64,000 bases of DNA from Edaphochlamys debaryana (GCA_016858145.1 JAEHOE010000033.1:868001-932000); one strand, 5' to 3'; counted from the first letter of the stretch, positions 31,961 through 44,775 are shown. Numbers and translations are program-made. Notes: generated by a model from the letters alone, not told the origin.

Positions 31961-34779
31961 CTGCGCGGGGGATGCAAGGGAAGGGTATGGGCGAGAGCGC
32001 CAGTGTCTGAAGGCGGGGGCCTTAGGGCAACTGCCCCGGCCATGCCTGGCGGTTGGAGAACGCCGTGCCCGCTGCCGACCTTCTCACCGCGACCCCTCTC
32101 ACCGTCAGCAGCGCTCGGACGGGGCGCTGCAAGCTAGCCATCAGTCGCTCGCCGGGTTAGGGCCTCCAGGCCACAATGATTGCGCAGCCCGCCGCTTCGC
32201 ACAGTGTGCCCGGACTGACGCCGCCGCGCGACGGTCGCGACCGACAGGCCAACCGCGAGAGGCTCCTCACGATTCGGGAAAGCCGCGCTATGCCGCGCCA
32301 CGCAATCGGCTGGCAAGGATTGCCGAGCAACCGGTCGATTTAGTGGTAACCGATACCGATAAGAGCCAGGCCCTTGATAAGAGGTTGTTATGGTATGCTA
32401 TAATGCATGTACGCATACAGCAGGCCTGCCGTCGCTCTGGGTCGCGGCCCAAAGTTAGTTGCCGACCCAGAGCCGCGTACCGTGATTTATCCTAGTCTAT
32501 ACAAATACAAGCTGCCAATCTTCAGAGGTAACAGAGAGGCTTGCGTCCAAGCACAAGGGCGAGGTGTTGTGGGCGGAGCGGTTGTGGACGACTGCAGACG
32601 CGTGGAGCCACAATGAGAGGGAAGGATGTAGTGTTCTGTTCCAAGTAATAGTTGCGGCGGGCCGGGAAACACGAGTTACATGCATCCACGAACCGCGACC
32701 GAACAAACCGCCGTCGGCACGCACACCCGGCAGATCGCAACACGCCAACGCCTGACGGGACACCACCACGGACGCGGTGCGGAATGCACGAATGAGCAGG
32801 CAGCCATCAAGGAAGCGTCCGTCCCCGCCACGGTAGCACCCAACACACACAACACCAGGGTTGGCACCCCAGCAGCAAAACGGCAAGCTGAAAGCAGATC
32901 GCTACACGCCAACACGCGCAGTCTTATGATGACGCAATGGCGTTCAAGCCAGCTCCCAGCGCCTATTCCACCGCCCGCCGGTGTCGCTGCGGCCCCTTGC
33001 CGACTAGTGACGTCCGATGTCCCTCTGATGTCCGATGTCCCAGGTCCCTCTCGTTCCGGCACGAGCTCCACATTGCTCGGTCCTTGCACAAGCCGGGGCC
33101 CCGGGCGTACGCTCACCCCTCAGCACTTGGTGTAACAGGCGGCCCTAAGCGTGATGCAATGCTCGTCCTGGCTCTTCACCCCTCAGCACTTGCCCCCTGG
33201 CACTGCGCGCGGACCACGTGAACACCCGTTCGGTAGCATGACGCGTGGGTGCTGTGGAATGTCGGGTGCCCCCGATGTGACCCACCAGAGGGCTGCGGCG
33301 CTCCGCTTGGCCGGGGGCGTCCCTTGGTGGACTCGTGGACATATCGACACGGGGCACATGATGACCCCTCGGACATGGTATCAGCCGTGAACTCCCATAC
33401 GGGCCGTTGGTCCTGGCCTTTGTCCTGCGGCTCCTGGGGGTCAACGCAATGTGCAGCTAGCCTCCTGGGAGCGGGGTGGTGGGTCCGCTATGGGTTCGCT
33501 GACTCCCAGGTCCCAGCCGGTCCTCGAGGACTAATGCTTACCCGGGGCACTGCACGATACGCGTTGCCAGCCCTGCCCTGCCTGCGTCTGGCCCCATGCT
33601 GACTTGCTGCTTTGCCCCGCCGCCCTCTCCCATGCATGCTGGCGTCTCTGCCGGTCTGCTCTGGCGACTGGCGGTCGATGTCAGCCATGCACAGGACATG
33701 CTTGCTTGATGCCAGAGCCCGGCGGGCGGCGACCACGCAGGTGGGGCCGGCACCGCCCCTTGGTGGCACTCTGGCCTCAGTTGAGTGCGGTTGCGCTCCT
33801 CGTGAAGTGCGCCTGCTTGGAAAGAAGTGGGCAGGCAGGGTGCCGCTTTGAACGATCAGTGCAAACGATCTCGTACCGGTGGAAGTTACTAGAGCCCAAT
33901 AGCTCACGCCGTCAGCCACGCAGTGCCGTCCGTGGTGCGACCAGGAACCCCCGGGAAGACCGACCGTCCGACAGCGGCACCACTTCACAGTCCGTCCAGT
34001 GCCCTACGCAACGGTTAAGCACAGGTCTGTCTGACGTACAGAAGCGGTGGGCACGCGGTCAAAGCGTCAAGTGACGGTCTGCCGGGTCTGTGTGGGGCAA
34101 CTAAGAGCATCCTGGGGACTATCTCTGGCCTTCCCTTGGGTGAGCACCTCTTGGATGCTTCCTTCCCTGAGCTGATTGCCGATGCCCCGCATGGCTGCTG
34201 CTCGCCGCTGCGTTCCCCACAAACGGGCCAGCGCGCCGCCCCCCTCCAGCCTGCAGGCGGCGGGCACCCGCAACAACCCCGCGCCCCCGCCCCCTCCCTT
34301 GACCACAGTTGAGCGGTGTTGACAAACACCTGTAAGTAAGAGCCTCAGCCCAGCGCACAGCACTCTCCTGAGCTGTCCGGGGACACGATTGGGCCTGCGG
34401 GAGCCTCAGAACCTTCCAGCTGTCTTCGAGGGACGCAAGTGTGTGGGGGGTTACGACCAGGGGTTACGACAGGCATCGGCAGGCCTTTGCCCCTCCCCTC
34501 ACTTGCTGCGCGCTGGGGCACAGTCGGCATTCGGGGAACTCGGCACGGTCGTTCTTCTTGCTGAGCAGTGCGAGGCAGCAAAGGGGTTTGCAGGGCAAGG
34601 TTAACGTGGTAACACCGGGGGGCCAATGGCCCAGAGAGGGCTACGAGCAGGGCGTCCACGAGCGAGTCCCCGAGGAAGTCCGCCGAGACTATGACTCCTG
34701 TCAGTAAGCGTAGAGCTTGCGGGTGCTGTTACCGTGATAAGTAGTGCCGAAGTGTGTTCAAGGGCATCCGGGTTCGGCG
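31961..34779. other. Upstream part of array unit 1, no gene recognised
   Basis: This should contain the promoter and first exon of the minus-strand exostosin gene, but I could not identify a start exon. It contains dispersed repeat R4 (32775-32884) and a short tandem of GTCCGATGTCCC-like units near 33009-33048. Open frames here are short and unlike known proteins. The same content recurs in units 2 and 3. Confidence 0.5.
32775..32884 (+). repeat. Dispersed repeat R4 within array unit 1
   Basis: Similar to 25229-25351. The same sequence is present at about 37773-37882 and 42771-42880 as part of units 2 and 3. Confidence 0.75.
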
Positions 34780-34801
34780 TTCCACGTACGGCGTTCCACG
34801 T
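34775..34801. repeat. Unit 1/unit 2 junction: 13-bp direct repeat
   Basis: CGGCGTTCCACGT occurs at 34775-34787 and again at 34789-34801. The first five bases end unit 1; the remainder is a 21-bp sequence found only at the junctions. The identical arrangement recurs at 39773-39799, whereas the third unit instead runs into AATTCGCGG at 44776. Confidence 0.85.
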
Positions 34802-36958
34802 TCAGGGTGGGGAAGTCGTCTTTCCTCCCTCGGATTGTGAGCGGGATGAAGTACCAGTCGGCATCGTCCCCGTCCGCCACCCTAGGCAACGAAACCAACG
34901 GGGCGCAGGGGCAAGGGACGGGCGATCGGCTCTTGATGTCGAGTGGATGGCCGAGCAGCAAAGCAGCAAGACATGGCTCTGTGAAGGACCACTCACCGTG
35001 CACCCGTGGCCGTTAGCCGTTCGATGAAGTGGTGGGTGGTGGGGCGGTCCAGGTGGGCCTCATTGCGCCTGCGCGGGGTGGGTCCGAACGTCTTGTCATG
35101 CGCGGTATGGGGTAGAAAGAGGCAGTGTTGCTATCTTAGTGCGGAAGTGCGGGGGGTGAGGCCATCCCGCACTTTCGGTGACGGAAAGAGCCTCATGTGC
35201 GGAAGCTCCCGCACTTTTGTAGCAAAGTTTGGTTGCGAGTGCGGCCCGCGCCGGCACCATTTTGAGCCTTCTGGCGGCTCAGGTGCGGGGGCCCCTCAAC
35301 CCCTGGGGGGCCCACCGAACGGGCGCGGCCAGCCGGGCAGGCAGTCCTCTTCCCACCCCCACCGTCCAGCCCGCATCACATGCACTTGCAGCATACACTA
35401 CGGGGTTGCTGCTGGAATTCAAGACCCCCAGTTGCCCGCCTACATCAGCTCATGCACTAGGGCGAGAGCCAGGCAGACTCATCCGCTTGAAACAGGCCTC
35501 CAGAACGCCGCGCCCTCCGCTACACTCCACCGCACTCTCCCGCACTTCTGGGCGGCAAGCGCTTGCCAAGTGCGGTCGCACGTTTTGGGCCGCCAAGGGC
35601 CACGAAGTGCGGCCCGCTTTCGCACTCTTGGGCTTGGACCCGAGGTCCGAGTGCGGGACCTCCCGCACTTCGGCCCAGGGAAGATAGCAACGCTGGAAAG
35701 AGGGCGTGTGCGGGGCCACGCCCGATGTGTTGGCCCTGAGGGCCGTGGAAGCGAATGCGCGTCTGCGTCTGAGCCTGCCTGCCCCGTCGGCCGATCGGGA
35801 GCCTGTCATGCCCCCCGATCCCGGACTTCGGGCGCAGTCAGTCCCGGGCTGCAGTAAAAGGGAATCTTCTGCTTGGGTGGTTGGGTCCCCGTACGCCACA
35901 CGCACCACGTGGTGAACTCCGGCGGCAGCTCGTACATGTACACACGTGGGCCCCGGGACCGCGGCGTGTAGCCCCGGCCCGCTAGCAGCTGCGGCTTGCC
36001 GTCCCTGCCCAGCGACAGCGAGCAGTCGGCACCAAAGTGTCCTGGGGGCCACACGCGTCATCGCAGGCTCAGTCACTCGAGCGCATGGGGCTTCACAGGG
36101 CAAACACCAAGTCCCTGTGGCGGCTGTTTCATCAACCCCTTGGCCTAGCCTCCATCCATGCTCTCACTCGGGGTTACCCTGGCCGCCTGCCCCACACCCT
36201 CGCCCGCAGCTGCCTCCCCGATAGCTCCTTCGGGCCACGGCGCACGCCCTTCCGCTGTCGCGCACGCACCCGGCCTGCACTTGCAGAATCCGGCGACGCA
36301 CTCGCCCGCGCCGCTGCACCCGCCCATGCAGGCCAGCGGCGCAGCGGTGCAGTCGGAGGGCTCCGCAAAGCCCAGGGCGGAGCAGCGCTCCAGCAGCATG
36401 CGAGGCGCCAGGTGCTCGCCGCACGCGGGGCCGGAGAGGTGCCGAGGGCAGTCGCACCTAGGGGCGGGTGGGGTGTGGGACGGCAAGCACGATGGCTAAA
36501 GGGCAAGGGGATCGAGCGGGCGCGAAGAGGGAGGAGGCGGGGGTGGTGACGGGGTTGAGGGGGTCCACCACCGTCAGGCGGCGTCGGGCAGATATGGGGG
36601 GGGAGCGGAGCGGTGACCGGGGCGTCGCGGAAGGCCGGGGCGTTGTAGAGCTCTGGAGTGAACGGGAGCATCCTCCTTGCGCCTTTCCCCTGCCGTTGCA
36701 GACGCTGCACCTGCCTTCCCCTGCTCCCCTCCTTCCTGCTTCGCAATTGCTGTTGATGAGCTCATCACCCCCAGAAGGCTTTGGCCCTGGATCGTCTGGG
36801 AGCTAATCGTGGCACGGTGCACTCCAGGTCTCCAGCAGGCTCCAACCCCCCTCCCACCTGCCCAGTTCCTCATTGCAGGTGCCCTCTTTGGTGCAGCCAG
36901 ATGCGCAGGGTTTCCCCCAGGCAGGCTGAAGCCAATGTGCGCTCCATAGCACAGTAAG
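34801..36958 (-). pseudogene. Truncated exostosin 5' fragment (array unit 2)
   Basis: Copy of the exostosin exons for both EGF parts, the PRVYMYELPPEF exon, the THHFIERLTATGAR exon and most of the DADWYFIPL exon. Coding similarity stops at DDFPTLN, where the unit ends. The next residues (VERRTWNAEPGCP) come from junction DNA, with no following exons before unit 1. A transcript could give only an EGF plus short exostosin N-terminal protein. The GT47 catalytic C-terminal half is missing. Confidence 0.85.
35123..35695. mobile_element. Non-autonomous hAT-type element (unit 2 copy)
   Basis: Same element as 30124-30697, one base shorter, with the same flanking GAAAGAGG. It was duplicated with the unit and is not an independent insertion. 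Confidence 0.85.
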
Positions 36959-39777
36959 CTGCGCGGGGGATGCAAGGGAAGGGTATGGGCGAGAGCGCCA
37001 GTGTCTGAAGGCGGGGGCCTTAGGGCAACTGCCCCGGCCATGCCTGGCGGTTGGAGAACGCCGTGCCCGCTGCCGACCTTCTCACCGCGACCCCTCTCAC
37101 CGTCAGCAGCGCTCGGACGGGGCGCTGCAAGCTAGCCATCAGTCGCTCGCCGGGTTAGGGCCTCCAGGCCACAATGATTGCGCAGCCCGCCGCTTCGCAC
37201 AGTGCGCCCGGACTGACGCCGCCGCGCGACGGTCGCGACCGACAGGCCAACCGCGAGAGGCTCCTCACGATTCGGGAAAGCCGCGCTATGCCGCGCCACG
37301 CAATCGGCTGGCAAGGATTGCCGAGCAACCGGTCGATTTAGTGGTAACCGATACCGATAAGAGCCAGGCCCTTGATAAGAGGTTGTTATGGTATGCTAGA
37401 ATGCATGTACGCATACAGCAGGCCTGCCGTCGCTCTGGGTCGCGGCCCAAAGTTAGTTGCCGACCCAGAGCCGCGTACCGTGATTTATCCTAGTCTATAC
37501 AAATACAAGCTGCCAATCTTCAGAGGTAACAGAGAGGCTTGCGTCCAAGCACAAGGGCGAGGTGTTGTGGGCGGAGCGGTTGTGGACGACTGCAGACGCG
37601 TGGAGCCACAATGAGAGGGAAGGATGTAGTGTTCTGTTCCAAGTAATAGTTGCGGCGGGCCGGGAAACACGAGTTACATGCATCCACGAACCGCGACCGA
37701 ACAAACCGCCGTCGGCACGCACACCCGGCAGATCGCAACACGCCAACGCCTGACGGGACACCACCACGGACGCGGTGCGGAATGCACGAATGAGCAGGCA
37801 GCCATCAAGGAAGCGTCCGTCCCCGCCACGGTAGCACCCAACACACACAACACCAGGGTTGGCACCCCAGCAGCAAAACGGCAAGCTGAAAGCAGATCGC
37901 TACACGCCAACACGCGCAGTCTTATGATGACGCAATGGCGTTCAAGCCAGCTCCCAGCGCCTATTCCACCGCCCGCCGGTGTCGCTGCGGCCCCTTGCCG
38001 ACTAGTGACGTCCGATGTCCCTCTGATGTCCGATGTCCCAGGTCCCTCTCGTTCCGGCACGAGCTCCACATTGCTCGGTCCTTGCACAAGCCGGGGCCCC
38101 GGGCGTACGCTCACCCCTCAGCACTTGGTGTAACAGGCGGCCCTAAGCGTGATGCAATGCTCGTCCTGGCTCTTCACCCCTCAGCACTTGCCCCCTGGCA
38201 CTGCGCGCGGACCACGTGAACACCCGTTCGGTAGCATGACGCGTGGGTGCTGTGGAATGTCGGGTGCCCCCGATGTGACCCACCAGAGGGCTGCGGCGCT
38301 CCGCTTGGCCGGGGGCGTCCCTTGGTGGACTCGTGGACATATCGACACGGGGCACATGATGACCCCTCGGACATGGTATCAGCCGTGAACTCCCATACGG
38401 GCCGTTGGTCCTGGCCTTTGTCCTGCGGCTCCTGGGGGTCAACGCAATGTGCAGCTAGCCTCCTGGGAGCGGGGTGGTGGGTCCGCTATGGGTTCGCTGA
38501 CTCCCAGGTCCCAGCCGGTCCTCGAGGACTAATGCTTACCCGGGGCACTGCACGATACGCGTTGCCAGCCCTGCCCTGCCTGCGTCTGGCCCCATGCTGA
38601 CTTGCTGCTTTGCCCCGCCGCCCTCTCCCATGCATGCTGGCGTCTCTGCCGGTCTGCTCTGGCGACTGGCGGTCGATGTCAGCCATGCACAGGACATGCT
38701 TGCTTGATGCCAGAGCCCGGCGGGCGGCGACCACGCAGGTGGGGCCGGCACCGCCCCTTGGTGGCACTCTGGCCTCAGTTGAGTGCGGTTGCGCTCCTCG
38801 TGAAGTGCGCCTGCTTGGAAAGAAGTGGGCAGGCAGGGTGACGCTTTGAACGATCAGTGCAAACGATCTCGTACCGGTGGAAGTTACTAGAGCCCAATAG
38901 CTCACGCCGTCAGCCACGCAGTGCCGTCCGTGGTGCGACCAGGAACCCCCGGGAAGACCGACCGTCCGACAGCGGCACCACTTCACAGTCCGTCCAGTGC
39001 CCTACGCAACGGTTAAGCACAGGTCTGTCTGACGTACAGAAGCGGTGGGCACGCGGTCAAAGCGTCAAGTGACGGTCAGCCGGGTCTGTGTGGGGCAACT
39101 AAGAGCATCCTGGGGACTATCTCTGGCCTTCCCTTGGGTGAGCACCTCTTGGATGCTTCCTTCCCTGAGCTGATTGCCGATGCCCCGCATGGCTGCTGCT
39201 CGCCGCTGCGTTCCCCACAAACGGGCCAGCGCGCCGCCCCCCTCCAGCCTGCAGGCGGCGGGCACCCGCAACAACCCCGCGCCCCCGCCCCCTCCCTTGA
39301 CCACAGTTGAGCGGTGTTGACAAACACCTGTAAGTAAGAGCCTCAGCCCAGCGCACAGCACTCTCCTGAGCTGTCCGGGGACACGATTGGGCCTGCGGGA
39401 GCCTCAGAACCTTCCAGCTGTCTTCGAGGGACGCAAGTGTGTGGGGGGTTACGACCAGGGGTTACGACAGGCATCGGCAGGCCTTTGCCCCTCCCCTCAC
39501 TTGCTGCGCGCTGGGGCACAGTTGGCATTCGGGGAACTCGGCACGGTCGTTCTTCTTGCTGAGCAGTGCGAGGCAGCAAAGGGGTTTGCAGGGCAAGGTT
39601 AACGTGGTAACACCGGGGGGCCAATGGCCCAGAGAGGGCTACGAGCAGGGCGTCCACGAGCGAGTCCCCGAGGAAGTCCGCCGAGACTATGACTCCTGTC
39701 AGTAAGCGTAGAGCTTGCGGGTGCTGTTACCGTGATAAGTAGTGCCGAAGTGTGTTCAAGGGCATCCGGGTTCGGCG
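36959..39777. other. Upstream part of array unit 2, no gene recognised
   Basis: Equivalent of 31961-34779, with the same repeat R4 and no recognisable coding sequence. Confidence 0.5.
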
Positions 39778-39798
39778 TTCCACGTACGGCGTTCCACG

Positions 39799-41956
39799 TT
39801 CAGGGTGGGGAAGTCGTCTTTCCTCCCTCGGATTGTGAGCGGGATGAAGTACCAGTCGGCATCGTCCCCGTCCGCCACCCTAGGCAACGAAACCAACGGG
39901 GCGCAGGGGCAAGGGACGGGCGATCGGCTCTTGATGTCGAGTGGATGGCCGAGCAGCAAAGCAGCAAGACATGGCTCTGTGAAGGACCACTCACCGTGCA
40001 CCCGTGGCCGTTAGCCGTTCGATGAAGTGGTGGGTGGTGGGGCGGTCCAGGTGGGCCTCATTGCGCCTGCGCGGGGTGGGTCCGAACGTCTTGTCATGCG
40101 CGGTATGGGGTAGAAAGAGGCAGTGTTGCTATCTTAGTGCGGAAGTGCGGGGGGTGAGGCCATCCCGCACTTTCGGTGACGGAAAGAGCCTCATGTGCGG
40201 AAGCTCCCGCACTTTTGTAGCAAAGTTTGTTTGCGAGTGCGGCCCGCGCCGGCACCATTTTGAGCCTTCTGGCGGCTCAGGTGCGGGGGCCCCTCAACCC
40301 CTGGGGGGCCCACCGAACGGGCGCGGCCAGCCGGGCAGGCAGTCCTCTTCCCACCCCCACCGTCCAGCCCGCATCACATGCACTTGCAGCATACACTACG
40401 GGGTTGCTGCTGGAATTCAAGACCCCCAGTTGCCCGCCTACATCAGCTCATGCACTAGGGCGAGAGCCAGGCAGACTCATCCGCTTGAAACAGGCCTCCA
40501 GAACGCCGCGCCCTCCGCTACACTCCACCGCACTCTCCCGCACTTCTGGGCGGCAAGCGCTTGCCAAGTGCGGTCGCACGTTTTGGGCCGCCAAGGGCCA
40601 CGAAGTGCGGCCCGCTTTCGCACTCTTGGGCTTGGACCCGAGGTCCGAGTGCGGGACCTCCCGCACTTCGGCCCAGGGAAGATAGCAACGCTGGAAAGAG
40701 GGCGTGTGCGGGGCCACGCCCGATGTGTTGGCCCTGAGGGCCGTGGAAGCGAATGCGCGTCTGCGTCTGAGCCTGCCTGCCCCGTCGGCCGATCGGGAGC
40801 CTGTCATGCCCCCCGATCCCGGACTTCGGGCGCAGTCAGTCCCGGGCTGCAGTAAAAGGGAATCTTCTGCTTGGGTGGTTGGGTCCCCGTACGCCACACG
40901 CACCACGTGGTGAACTCCGGCGGCAGCTCGTACATGTACACACGTGGGCCCCGGGACCGCGGCGTGTAGCCCCGGCCCGCTAGCAGCTGCGGCTTGCCGT
41001 CCCTGCCCAGCGACAGCGAGCAGTCGGCACCAAAGTGTCCTGGGGGCCACGCGCGTCATCGCAGGCTCAGTCACTCGAGCGCATGGGGCTTCACAGGGCA
41101 AACACCAAGTCCCTGTGGCGGCTGTTTCATCAACCCCTTGGCCTAGCCTCCATCCATGCTCTCACTCGGGGTTACCCTGGCCGCCTGCCCCACACCCTCG
41201 CCCGCAGCTGCCTCCCCGATAGCTCCTTCGGGCCACGGCGCACGCCCTTCCGCTGTCGCGCACGCACCCGGCCTGCACTTGCAGAATCCGGCGACGCACT
41301 CGCCCGCGCCGCTGCACCCGCCCATGCAGGCCAGCGGCGCAGCGGTGCAGTCGGAGGGCTCCGCAAAGCCCAGGGCGGAGCAGCGCTCCAGCAGCATGCG
41401 AGGCGCCAGGTGCTCGCCGCACGCGGGGCCGGAGAGGTGCCGAGGGCAGTCGCACCTAGGGGCGGGTGGGGTGTGGGACGGCAAGCACGATGGCTAAAGG
41501 GCAAGGGGATCGAGCGGGCGCGAAGAGGGAGGAGGCGGGGGTGGTGATGGGGTTGAGGGGGTCCACCACCGTCAGGCGGCGTCGGGCAGATATGGGGGGG
41601 GAGCGGAGCGGTGACCGGGGCGTCGCGGAAGGCCGGGGCGTTGTAGAGCTCTGGAGTGAACGGGAGCATCCTCCTTGCGCCTTTCCCCTGCCGTTGCAGA
41701 CGCTGCACCTGCCTTCCCCTGCTCCCCTCCTTCCTGCTTCGCAATTGCTGTTGATGAGCTCATCACCCCCAGAAGGCTTTGGCCCTGGATCGTCTGGGAG
41801 CTAATCGTGGCACGGTGCACTCCAGGTCTCCAGCAGGCTCCAACCCCCCTCCCACCTGCCCAGTTCCTCATTGCAGGTGCCCTCTTTGGTGCAGCCAGAT
41901 GCGCAGGGTTTCCCCCAGGCAGGCTGAAGCCAATGTGCGCTCCATAGCACAGTAAG
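39799..41956 (-). pseudogene. Truncated exostosin 5' fragment (array unit 3)
   Basis: Same exon content and same truncation point as the unit 2 fragment, including the loss of everything after DDFPTLN. Reading frames of the included exons are intact. Confidence 0.85.
40121..40693. mobile_element. Non-autonomous hAT-type element (unit 3 copy)
   Basis: Third copy carried by the tandem unit, with both terminal inverted repeats and GAAAGAGG duplications intact. Confidence 0.85.
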
Positions 41957-44775
41957 CTGCGCGGGGGATGCAAGGGAAGGGTATGGGCGAGAGCGCCAGT
42001 GTCTGAAGGCGGGGGCCTTAGGGCAACTGCCCCGGCCATGCCTGGCGGTTGGAGAACGCCGTGCCCGCTGCCGACCTTCTCACCGCGACCCCTCTCACCG
42101 TCAGCAGCGCTCGGACGGGGCGCTGCAAGCTAGCCATCAGTCGCTCGCCGGGTTAGGGCCTCCAGGCCACAATGATTGCGCAGCCCGCCGCTTCGCACAG
42201 TGCGCCCGGACTGACGCCGCCGCGCGACGGTCGCGACCGACAGGCCAACCGCGAGAGGCTCCTCACGATTCGGGAAAGCCGCGCTATGCCGCGCCACGCA
42301 ATCGGCTGGCAAGGATTGCCGAGCAACCGGTCGATTTAGTGGTAACCGATACCGATAAGAGCCAGGCCCTTGATAAGAGGTTGTTATGGTATGCTAGAAT
42401 GCATGTACGCATACAGCAGGCCTGCCGTCGCTCTGGGTCGCGGCCCAAAGTTAGTTGCCGACCCAGAGCCGCGTACCGTGATTTATCCTAGTCTATACAA
42501 ATACAAGCTGCCAATCTTCAGAGGTAACAGAGAGGCTTGCGTCCAAGCACAAGGGCGAGGTGTTGTGGGCGGAGCGGTTGTGGACGACTGCAGACGCGTG
42601 GAGCCACAATGAGAGGGAAGGATGTAGTGTTCTGTTCCAAGTAATAGTTGCGGCGGGCCGGGAAACACGAGTTACATGCATCCACGAACCGCGACCGAAC
42701 AAACCGCCGTCGGCACGCACACCCGGCAGATCGCAACACGCCAACGCCTGACGGGACACCACCACGGACGCGGTGCGGAATGCACGAATGAGCAGGCAGC
42801 CATCAAGGAAGCGTCCGTCCCCGCCACGGTAGCACCCAACACACACAACACCAGGGTTGGCACCCCAGCAGCAAAACGGCAAGCTGAAAGCAGATCGCTA
42901 CACGCCAACACGCGCAGTCTTATGATGACGCAATGGCGTTCAAGCCAGCTCCCAGCGCCTATTCCACCGCCCGCCGGTGTCGCTGCGGCCCCTTGCCGAC
43001 TAGTGACGTCCGATGTCCCTCTGATGTCCGATGTCCCAGGTCCCTCTCGTTCCGGCACGAGCTCCACATTGCTCGGTCCTTGCACAAGCCGGGGCCCCGG
43101 GCGTACGCTCACCCCTCAGCACTTGGTGTAACAGGCGGCCCTAAGCGTGATGCAATGCTCGTCCTGGCTCTTCACCCCTCAGCACTTGCCCCCTGGCACT
43201 GCGCGCGGACCACGTGAACACCCGTTCGGTAGCATGACGCGTGGGTGCTGTGGAATGTCGGGTGCCCCCGATGTGACCCACCAGAGGGCTGCGGCGCTCC
43301 GCTTGGCCGGGGGCGTCCCTTGGTGGACTCGTGGACATATCGACACGGGGCACATGATGACCCCTCGGACATGGTATCAGCCGTGAACTCCCATACGGGC
43401 CGTTGGTCCTGGCCTTTGTCCTGCGGCTCCTGGGGGTCAACGCAATGTGCAGCTAGCCTCCTGGGAGCGGGGTGGTGGGTCCGCTATGGGTTCGCTGACT
43501 CCCAGGTCCCAGCCGGTCCTCGAGGACTAATGCTTACCCGGGGCACTGCACGATACGCGTTGCCAGCCCTGCCCTGCCTGCGTCTGGCCCCATGCTGACT
43601 TGCTGCTTTGCCCCGCCGCCCTCTCCCATGCATGCTGGCGTCTCTGCCGGTCTGCTCTGGCGACTGGCGGTCGATGTCAGCCATGCACAGGACATGCTTG
43701 CTTGATGCCAGAGCCCGGCGGGCGGCGACCACGCAGGTGGGGCCGGCACCGCCCCTTGGTGGCACTCTGGCCTCAGTTGAGTGCGGTTGCGCTCCTCGTG
43801 AAGTGCGCCTGCTTGGAAAGAAGTGGGCAGGCAGGGTGACGCTTTGAACGATCAGTGCAAACGATCTCGTACCGGTGGAAGTTACTAGAGCCCAATAGCT
43901 CACGCCGTCAGCCACGCAGTGCCGTCCGTGGTGCGACCAGGAACCCCCGGGAAGACCGACCGTCCGACAGCGGCACCACTTCACAGTCCGTCCAGTGCCC
44001 TACGCAACGGTTAAGCACAGGTCTGTCTGACGTACAGAAGCGGTGGGCACGCGGTCAAAGCGTCAAGTGACGGTCTGCCGGGTCTGTGTGGGGCAACTAA
44101 GAGCATCCTGGGGACTATCTCTGGCCTTCCCTTGGGTGAGCACCTCTTGGATGCTTCCTTCCCTGAGCTGATTGCCGATGCCCCGCATGGCTGCTGCTCG
44201 CCGCTGCGTTCCCCACAAACGGGCCAGCGCGCCGCCCCCCTCCAGCCTGCAGGCGGCGGGCACCCGCAACAACCCCGCGCCCCCGCCCCCTCCCTTGACC
44301 ACAGTTGAGCGGTGTTGACAAACACCTGTAAGTAAGAGCCTCAGCCCAGCGCACAGCACTCTCCTGAGCTGTCCGGGGACACGATTGGGCCTGCGGGAGC
44401 CTCAGAACCTTCCAGCTGTCTTCGAGGGACGCAAGTGTGTGGGGGGTTACGACCAGGGGTTACGACAGGCATCGGCAGGCCTTTGCCCCTCCCCTCACTT
44501 GCTGCGCGCTGGGGCACAGTCGGCATTCGGGGAACTCGGCACGGTCGTTCTTCTTGCTGAGCAGTGCGAGGCAGCAAAGGGGTTTGCAGGGCAAGGTTAA
44601 CGTGGTAACACCGGGGGGCCAATGGCCCAGAGAGGGCTACGAGCAGGGCGTCCACGAGCGAGTCCCCGAGGAAGTCCGCCGAGACTATGACTCCTGTCAG
44701 TAAGCGTAGAGCTTGCGGGTGCTGTTACCGTGATAAGTAGTGCCGAAGTGTGTTCAAGGGCATCCGGGTTCGGCG
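41957..44775. other. Upstream part of array unit 3, no gene recognised
   Basis: Equivalent of 31961-34779. This copy directly borders the spacer that leads to the plus-strand exostosin. Confidence 0.5.

Larger units (their letters stand above)
29800..34779. repeat. 5-kb tandem array, unit 1
   Basis: First of three direct repeats with a period of about 4998 bp. It begins within the exon encoding DADWYFIPL...DDFPTLN and ends at ...GGGTTCGGCG. It contains the first five exons of the minus-strand exostosin gene (the fifth only in part), the hAT-type element, and 2.8 kb of upstream DNA in which I see no gene. Compared with units 2 and 3 it differs at scattered single bases, for example GATTGG for GATCGG near 29925 and an extra base in the G run near 30155. 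Confidence 0.95.
34801..39777. repeat. 5-kb tandem array, unit 2
   Basis: Near-identical direct copy of unit 1. Private changes include GGTCAGCCGGG for GGTCTGCCGGG near 39076 and CAGTTGGC for CAGTCGGC near 39520. It shares with unit 3 several bases that differ from unit 1 (GTGCGCCC, CTAGAATGC, GTGACGC). Confidence 0.95.
39799..44775. repeat. 5-kb tandem array, unit 3
   Basis: Third near-identical unit. Private differences include TTTGTTTGCG for TTTGGTTGCG near 40227, GCCACGCGCGTC for GCCACACGCGTC near 41047 and GTGATGGGG for GTGACGGGG near 41546. It ends at TTCGGCG|AATTCGCGG, where unique sequence begins. Confidence 0.95.

Noticed and set aside
33488..33988. 166-codon minus-strand frame present in all three array units.
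   Set aside because: Its repetition is due to the array; composition is low-complexity Arg/Gly/Ser and nothing is recognised.
29800..44775. Interpreting the 5-kb array as a centromeric or subtelomeric satellite.
   Set aside because: There are only three units, they contain gene exons with intact frames, and both flanks are ordinary genes.
29800..44775. Dismissing the array as a pure assembly duplication.
   Set aside because: Each unit has private base differences and the outer boundaries differ from the internal junctions. I cannot exclude a wrong copy number, so this stays as a check in the findings.
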